From the NCBI GenBank assembly GCA_010094025.1, contig ML991785.1, forward strand, positions 400,462 to 464,461: 64,000 bases of DNA, read 5' to 3'. A program made the position numbers and the translations under genes. Positions 58,601 to 64,000 of this stretch are shown piece by piece. Origin of the DNA: Viridothelium virens (Eukaryota > Ascomycota > Dothideomycetes > Trypetheliales > Trypetheliaceae). Position 1 is the stretch's first letter. The number at the start of each line of letters is the position of its first letter. The notes beneath the pieces were generated by a model. That model was not told the DNA's origin. It did not search any database and worked only from the letters and a program-made list of their open reading frames with translations.

Positions 58601-61576
58601 TTGGATATCTGATATGTCAGGTGGTGTGATGTGGCTGGCGGTCTCTTGCGGCGCAAGAACATCTTCATCTCGGGACTTGGCAGGCGGCGCTTTTGAGCCA
58701 TTGAATGATATCCGTCCTCGATTTTATTGGGCCCTTGAAGGGCTGTGCTTGCTATCAGTCCCTCACTTTGACCGCCACTTGCCACCTAAAGTCTTCGCAA
58801 ACTGGTTAATCTCGTGCTGTTGGTGAAGGCCGTCAATGTACGGGAGGCCGACTGTGATCTGTGGTAATGTAGTCCTAGATTCAAGTGGGCCTACAAAAGG
58901 TAGCCAGAATCTTTGCTCCACTGCAGTAACCTACGTTTAGGTACAGTGGGTAATTGGCCATTGCAGCCGTACACTGTGCTCCGGTAGGGCAGGCCAATGA
59001 TCGAATGACTGATGGAGAGATTTAACAGCCCTTGGCAGTCATTTCAGCTTCCACACCTGGCGCGGTAACTTTATCCTGAAACGGAGAATTTTATCTTCCT
59101 TTGCTTATCCAATGCTTACCTTTGTGACCATGATTAGGTACTGTAGTGTGTGTCCCGTGTGCGGCGCCACTTCACGGGCAAGACCGCCAGACCGCAGACC
59201 ATCCCAACAAACTTTTCTGAGGCAATGTATTGGCGGATCAATTTGCTCTGCGGCAAGAGATGCGAGACTCTGAGCTTGGACGAGTGTGATCTTCAGGGCG
59301 CTAAAATTCAGACAGGAGCTCGTTGTCGCCGTTGACGCCCGTGGCGCGTAGGGCAGGCAACCCTCCATAATACCCGACTCAGACCGATCTTTGTTTTTCC
59401 ATGTGATATCATACGCAGAGTTGACTGAGGCTTCTGCTTTGCTACAAGTCAACTGAGTTGAAGCAAAGCTCCAATGTCGAAGAAGTAACAAAACCTGGAA
59501 AGGGCTTCCTTCATAATGGGCAAAGCTGAGGCTCGGATTCCGACTCCTTTACTTCTAACCAGAACTAGTTGCCTATATACAGCTCCGGATATTCCGAATT
59601 AAGCAATTTTAGCCCTGGTCTTCCCCCGCATGAGACTAGTATTTTCGATAGCGGCGCATATAATGGCACATCGCGTATAGGCTACAGCAGTCCTTCGAGA
59701 AAGACTTTCACGGTAAAGTATACAAGCCGGATCTCGGAGGTTCTCTTCGGCGGCATTCGTCGACCGCCTTGTTCGGCTCCCGTTTCAATTGACAAGCTCG
59801 AGAAAGAGAAGAAATTCATTAGGTACCGTACTCAATGGGAGGCGATGGTGGCTGCCACGGCATGACACGCGGTCCACGACCCTGACTCGAATCGGTGGCC
59901 AGACCACCACAGCCGCTTTTAGATCCTTCAGCCCTATGGTGCACGTGGACGCACTTCTAGGCTTTCCGTCATATTTCAGCGACATGATAATCCAGCATCA
60001 ACGTCACATTGATGGATGCAATTCACAGGAGATCCAGCGGTGAATAAGCGGTCACTCAAATAGCGGAAGCCTGGATCACTCGTCTGGTGATAGGATGTTT
60101 CGACTTATTTTTAATTCAGATGCAGCATCGTAGCTTCAAGTGGTCTACGGTTGGTCAGAGACAATCAGCCCATAAGCTTGACCAAGCGAATCCACGAGTA
60201 TACCCTGCCCAGTATCGTACTGATTAAATCAGCTGGATGCTGGGAATTGCAGATATGTTGTATGTTGTGGTGAGAGTTAAGGTGGGAATGAAATAAGATT
60301 ACATCCCGTGGGTCGAAGTAAACTAACTCAGTTTGGTAAAGCGTCGGGAGAAAGCTCTTTGGTCACAAGGAGAGAAGAAATTCCAGGCGGCGAAAGGATC
60401 GGAAATAAAATCCTGGTAATACTATTGGTCGATAAGAGGGACAGCAAGATCGAATCTTAGATGTGCAACTGCAGGTTGAGGGTTTTCACCTTGGCGATGA
60501 TGCAATCACCCAATGCTATGGGGGCACAGTTTTCGTGACGTCCGGGGGCAACATTGGGATGGGGTGATGGGATGGCTTCGCTACCAGTTTACATAAGATA
60601 GCATACTCGGGTACCGTACCGCGTACCTACCCAACCTAGTGGAAGTGATGTACTGGTGGGTAGAGTACTCCGTAGGTAGTAATGGTTACATGCGCGGCAC
60701 AATACATAAGCGGGCCGGGGTTGGCCGAGGGGAGCTCGGGATCCCCGCCCCAGCAAAACCTCGGAAGGAGTGGAAATGCAGGGTACGTTAGGGATGCTCA
60801 TAGTACCCTCAGTTACTTTCTTTTGCAGCCAATCCTAACCCCGCAAGTAAACGACTCTCGGGATGCTCGGCCAGCTGCATGGATGTGGCAGGTCACGTCT
60901 GGGCTTGGATTGGGTCGCATCGTACTTGTCGCCCTCGGTCTGTCGTTATGTCCGAAAGAAAACAAATCCATATCGTGGCCATGGGAATGGATACAATGAA
61001 CCCCCAAGTGATACAAGCATCTCCTGTTGCGTCATCGTGTGCTTCTGTGGATATCACTCTTTTAGCAAAGCCAACGAATCCTAGATCCTAACCACTAGCA
61101 TTTGTAAAGCTGCAAAGATGAGCAGTGGCTCGACAAGCTTGTGGGCCTTACATCAGCCTCGCATGGCGTCTGAAGCTGGGGTTGTAGATAAGGTGATGAC
61201 TGCTCCTGCATGCATACCTGTAGGTGAGGTTCCATCTCAGTGAGCAAGGCTCATAGCTAGTATCCTAGTTATACCACCGTTCTCTGCCGCAACGGATTTG
61301 TTAATCCGCACAAGCCCTTCCTTACACCGGTTTGGAGGGAGTGGCAGCCCCTCATCCTACTATTCTAAAATCCTTCCACACCGGTGAAAGCATATTGAGA
61401 AACTCAAGAGCTGCGAGTATGCGAAAAAGCTGATCGATGATACTATTGAAAGCCGCCAACATCAGAGCGAATATAATGAACTTGCGTATAGACACTTACC
61501 TGTTCTATTGTACGCCTCCCATATCTCAATCTGGATTTCTTCCTTCTCTGTTTCGAGACCATTTCTCTATCTCAAC
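58601..61576. other. intergenic region
   Basis: No gene recognised over about 3 kb. An open forward frame at 59569-59865 starts at TTG and has no domain. Words related to GGTACCTAC and ACTCCGTA (60667-60674) cluster at 60600-60680. No RNA gene seen. Confidence 0.45.
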
Positions 61577-62530
61577 ATGACGGCAGTGTCGAGCAAACTA
61601 AATCTTTCTGGTACAACACCCGCTCTCGCTAATATCTATCCGACTCTTTCGGATTACCTCTACGACCCTTCGAGCTCTCCATCCAAAGCTGCTAAATACC
61701 TATACGATATTTTCAATTCAAACAACGAGAAAACCGAAGAAAACCCACCCGCGCCTGGCTATCTCTGGGAAATTGTGTTCTGGCTCATCAAGCAAATTCC
61801 CGCGAACGATCACCGTCAAGATCAACTTGTCGTACTCGTATCTGAAATCCGAAATATCCCTTCATCATCCAACAACTATGCCTCACGGCGGGACAGCAAA
61901 GGTCCATGCCATACCTCATGGGCTGACCTCCCCTCTTTCTATACCGTCTGGCTAGACTTTGAGAGAGAGGCCCCTTTAGGCTCCCTTAGAGCGTCACGAG
62001 ATCCCCACACCACATCCCATGAGCCTCAAAATTCAACCGCCGAAATCTGGGGTGGCGTGCCCCTGACTGGAATCGAGTGGGCAAACTTACACACCTTCCT
62101 CGCCAGACTGCATTCTGCGACTGACTTCCGGGATCTCGAGCTCCGGGGTATGTTCGCACTGCTGGACGCCCTGGAAGAGGAGTTGACGCCGCAGCTGGCA
62201 GATGACTTGGTCCCGGCTGCTGCTCACTGGATCGCGTACGCCGGGAAGAAGCTCAGGGACCATCAGATCGTCTATCCTGGCAGCGAGCGCGATGATCAGA
62301 TCAAGCGGTCGCCCTCGAGTCGTGGGCCCCTCTATGCCGGCCCTCACGGTTTCTGCGGCGAGCGCTGGACCTTTTGGAAGACTCGATTTCGGATCCTGTC
62401 CGAGTGGGGAGATTTGGAGGAGGGGACGAGAGAGGCTGCTGGGAGAGCAGCGGAGGAGATGGAGGCGTTGGATCAGGGGCAGGTGCGCCTGCGGTTAGAA
62501 AAGGTTCGGTCGGCTTTCCTATTACGATGA
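61577..62530 (+). CDS. DUF3632-family protein
   Basis: Single exon of 317 residues. The ATG at 61577 (context CAACATGAC) is used because the longer frame starts with TTG. Blocks typical of this fungal family are LWEIVFWLIKQIPANDHRQD, GVPLTGIEWANLHTFLARL, WIAYAGKKL and FCGERWTFWKTRFRILSEWG, followed by an acidic helical C-terminus. The protein is probably soluble and cytosolic, all-helical, of unknown function. No signal peptide or membrane segment. Confidence 0.85.
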   Translation: MTAVSSKLNLSGTTPALANIYPTLSDYLYDPSSSPSKAAKYLYDIFNSNNEKTEENPPAPGYLWEIVFWLIKQIPANDHRQDQLVVLVSEIRNIPSSSNNYASRRDSKGPCHTSWADLPSFYTVWLDFEREAPLGSLRASRDPHTTSHEPQNSTAEIWGGVPLTGIEWANLHTFLARLHSATDFRDLELRGMFALLDALEEELTPQLADDLVPAAAHWIAYAGKKLRDHQIVYPGSERDDQIKRSPSSRGPLYAGPHGFCGERWTFWKTRFRILSEWGDLEEGTREAAGRAAEEMEALDQGQVRLRLEKVRSAFLLR

Positions 62531-63111
62531 GCTCTGGGGTGTTGAATCAACGATGCAATATTTCGGTTTGATAGAGTGATTTGGGAACAATGGCAGGACT
62601 CGCGTTCAACGGTTCGCGGCTTGATACGAATACATAGGATACCCGGATTTTGTCTTCGAAAGGCCATGTTTTCAGACCTTTTTCTTTTCTCTCTCTCGTT
62701 CGAACTTAGAGTACGCCTTCTCAGGAGTCTGAACGCCGTTGAAGTCTTCGTCTGCTCGTATAGTAGATTCTTCGGATTACACTCCATCGTATAGAGAAGA
62801 GGGTCGTAAATGCGTATGACTGTCTGGGCACATCGGGAACAGAGAAAAGACTTGGACAAAGTATTAATGAGTTTCTGAGAGGCCCTCCCCCAACGCCTTA
62901 CCTGTGATCGCTTATGTTTGGAAATTGAAATGTCATCCGGATATGTGATTAAGGTAGCAGCTTCTATTGAGCATTTCTTCGGTCACATAGCTATCTAGCT
63001 TGAATTGCGTCTTATACCTATTTCGAGAGCAAGCTAGGTGTTGCAACTTATTGAACTGGAAGCCAATTCTTCGTCATAAGCGATTCACGAGCAATATCCC
63101 TGACCAAGCTG
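62531..63111. other. intergenic region before the second MITE
   Basis: 3' flank of the DUF3632 gene. Nothing recognisable. Confidence 0.5.
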
Positions 63112-63291
63112 CCTTAAGGCGGCTGTGGGGTTCCTCAAATGGTAATTAATACAATGCTATTTCGACTTTACTGTTATGACCTTGTTGGTCCATGTCAACA
63201 CCGTCTTAACATAGGCCAACATGGTCATAACAGTTAAACTTAGGTAACATGTATTAACAACCAGTTGAGGAACCCCCCAGCCGCCGTAAGG
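63112..63291. mobile_element. palindromic MITE, copy 2
   Basis: This copy has the same architecture and internal order as the one at 15813-15991. The right terminus (63263-63290) matches copy 1 closely; the left terminus carries substitutions (CTTAAGGCGGCTGTGGGG). Differences between copies include several C/T and G/A changes, for example AATCAATAC against AATTAATAC. No ORF. It lies about 300 nt from the tRNA-Asp gene. Confidence 0.85.
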
Positions 63292-63476
63292 TGTGTATGG
63301 CTTTACAGCACAGAACAAATCTTCGACTGTGCTTCTCAAAGTGAAATAAAGACTTCCCTCCATGTTTTCAATGCCTTTTATATCCCACCTATGTGCGAGC
63401 GTCAAAATCAAGTAAATTAGACAATTTTCTGTAACAAGCCCCTCACTATTATATAATAGTTGCAGTGCTGAATCTC

Positions 63477-63575
63477 AACAGGGAAATAGAGAAGGACAAC
63501 GAGAGGGCTGGCAGAGGGGGAAAGGAAAGGAAAAGGAACAAAAGAAAAGGAAGAGGGAAAGAAGGAATGAAAAAT
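63477..63575. repeat. purine-rich tract
   Basis: Nearly 100 nt of mostly A and G on the + strand with only scattered pyrimidines, directly downstream of the tRNA gene. It could form unusual DNA structure or simply be low complexity. Confidence 0.6.
63570..63574 (-). terminator. Pol III terminator (T5) of the tRNA-Asp gene
   Basis: Five T on the reverse strand, 15 nt after the last tRNA base, the expected RNA polymerase III stop signal. Confidence 0.75.
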
Positions 63576-63588
63576 ATTGAATTCCAAT

Positions 63589-63721
63589 CTCCCAGACAGG
63601 GAATCGAACCCTGGTCTCCCGCGCCCGACGAATTGACAGGCGGAAACTGTACGAATTAGATTAGAGATGAATAATTTAGGGTGTTGGAAATGCTAACTCA
63701 TGACCACTAGACCATCTGGGA
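63589..63721 (-). tRNA. tRNA-Asp(GUC) with a 10-nt anticodon-loop intron and a 51-nt GT-AG insertion
   Basis: The acceptor stem TCCCAGA pairs perfectly with TCTGGGA; the discriminator is G. The A-box (TGGTCTAGTGG) and B-box (GGTTCGATTCC) are consensus, and the T-arm stem CAGGG/CCCTG is perfect. The anticodon stem TCCGC/GCGGG encloses CTGTCAC once a 10-nt intron (63624-63633) is removed at the canonical 37/38 site; the anticodon GTC is at 63635-63637. A second insertion, 63647-63697, interrupts the 3' strand of the D-stem after nucleotide 24; it starts GTTAGC, has CTCTAATCTAATTCG and ends TACAG. Removing both leaves exactly 72 nt with every stem paired, the normal length of eukaryotic tRNA-Asp. 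The intact promoters and terminator argue for a transcribed gene, but it could be an interrupted pseudogene. Confidence 0.85.
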
Positions 63722-64000
63722 TTTGATGACTAATGCATTCAATAATCGACTATAGCCCTATCGAGTCTACAGTTTTGCACTGGTGTACTGATATACACGA
63801 ACACAGCCACGAGTAGTCGCGCTGATTCTAACCACGATGCAAGCGAGATCAATGTATGCGACAGCGCACGTAAGCATAGCCAACCATGGAATAAATTATG
63901 CATATCCAAACTAGTCTGAATTGGATTTGGATAGAATGAATAATTGCGTAATTATCCGTAGTTGTGTCCAATCCCCTGTCAGTTTGGAGGTTAGTTTCCG
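63722..64000. other. tRNA upstream flank
   Basis: AT-richer sequence with no gene; it would carry the upstream region of the tRNA. Confidence 0.5.

Noticed and set aside
1-64000. CRISPR arrays, bacterial operons or phage genes
   Set aside because: No spaced direct-repeat arrays; gene structure with introns is fungal nuclear.

Overview
This window is nuclear DNA of a filamentous ascomycete (Pezizomycotina; I cannot place it to genus). The evidence is short spliceosomal introns (about 46-280 nt, GT-AG, with CTAAC/CTGAC-like branch sites), fungal-only families (DUF7704, DUF6594, DUF3632, Zn2Cys6 regulators, ankyrin NLR-like genes) and several broken genes whose stop codons fit C-to-T changes at CpA, the signature of repeat-induced point mutation (RIP). 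All gene models below were spliced by hand from GT/AG sites and reading-frame continuity.

Layout. 1-12.7 kb: the 3' end of an unrecognised gene, then an NLR-like neighbourhood. It holds a reverse-strand STAND-type N-domain + ankyrin gene with a 1-nt frameshift, a SERAC1/DUF676-like alpha/beta-hydrolase + ankyrin gene broken by two in-frame stops, a DUF7704 membrane protein, and an intact paralogue of the hydrolase-ankyrin gene. 12.7-18 kb: gene-poor, with a palindromic MITE and a candidate LTR. 18-32.8 kb: conserved housekeeping block: Ted1-like phosphoesterase, COX4, ribosomal uL14, Nbp2-like SH3 protein, a diverged O-methyltransferase, the CTD phosphatase Ssu72 and a GPI-type aspartic protease. 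35-36.7 kb: a DUF6594 membrane protein converging on a decayed gene. 36.7-48.7 kb: about 12 kb with no recognisable gene. 48.7-64 kb: proline dehydrogenase, a frameshifted kinase-like gene with an inverted decayed copy, a Zn2Cys6 regulator, a DUF3632 gene, a second MITE copy and an unusual tRNA-Asp gene.

Most notable: the tRNA-Asp(GUC) gene at the right edge folds to a perfect 72-nt cloverleaf only after removing two insertions. One is an ordinary 10-nt anticodon-loop intron. The other is 51 nt, lies in the D-stem, begins GT and ends AG. A- and B-boxes and a Pol III terminator are intact.

Second theme: the 1.5-12.7 kb region has three large ankyrin genes of the kind linked to fungal allorecognition/immunity. 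Two are disrupted and one is clean, which suggests birth-and-death evolution under a RIP-active genome defence.
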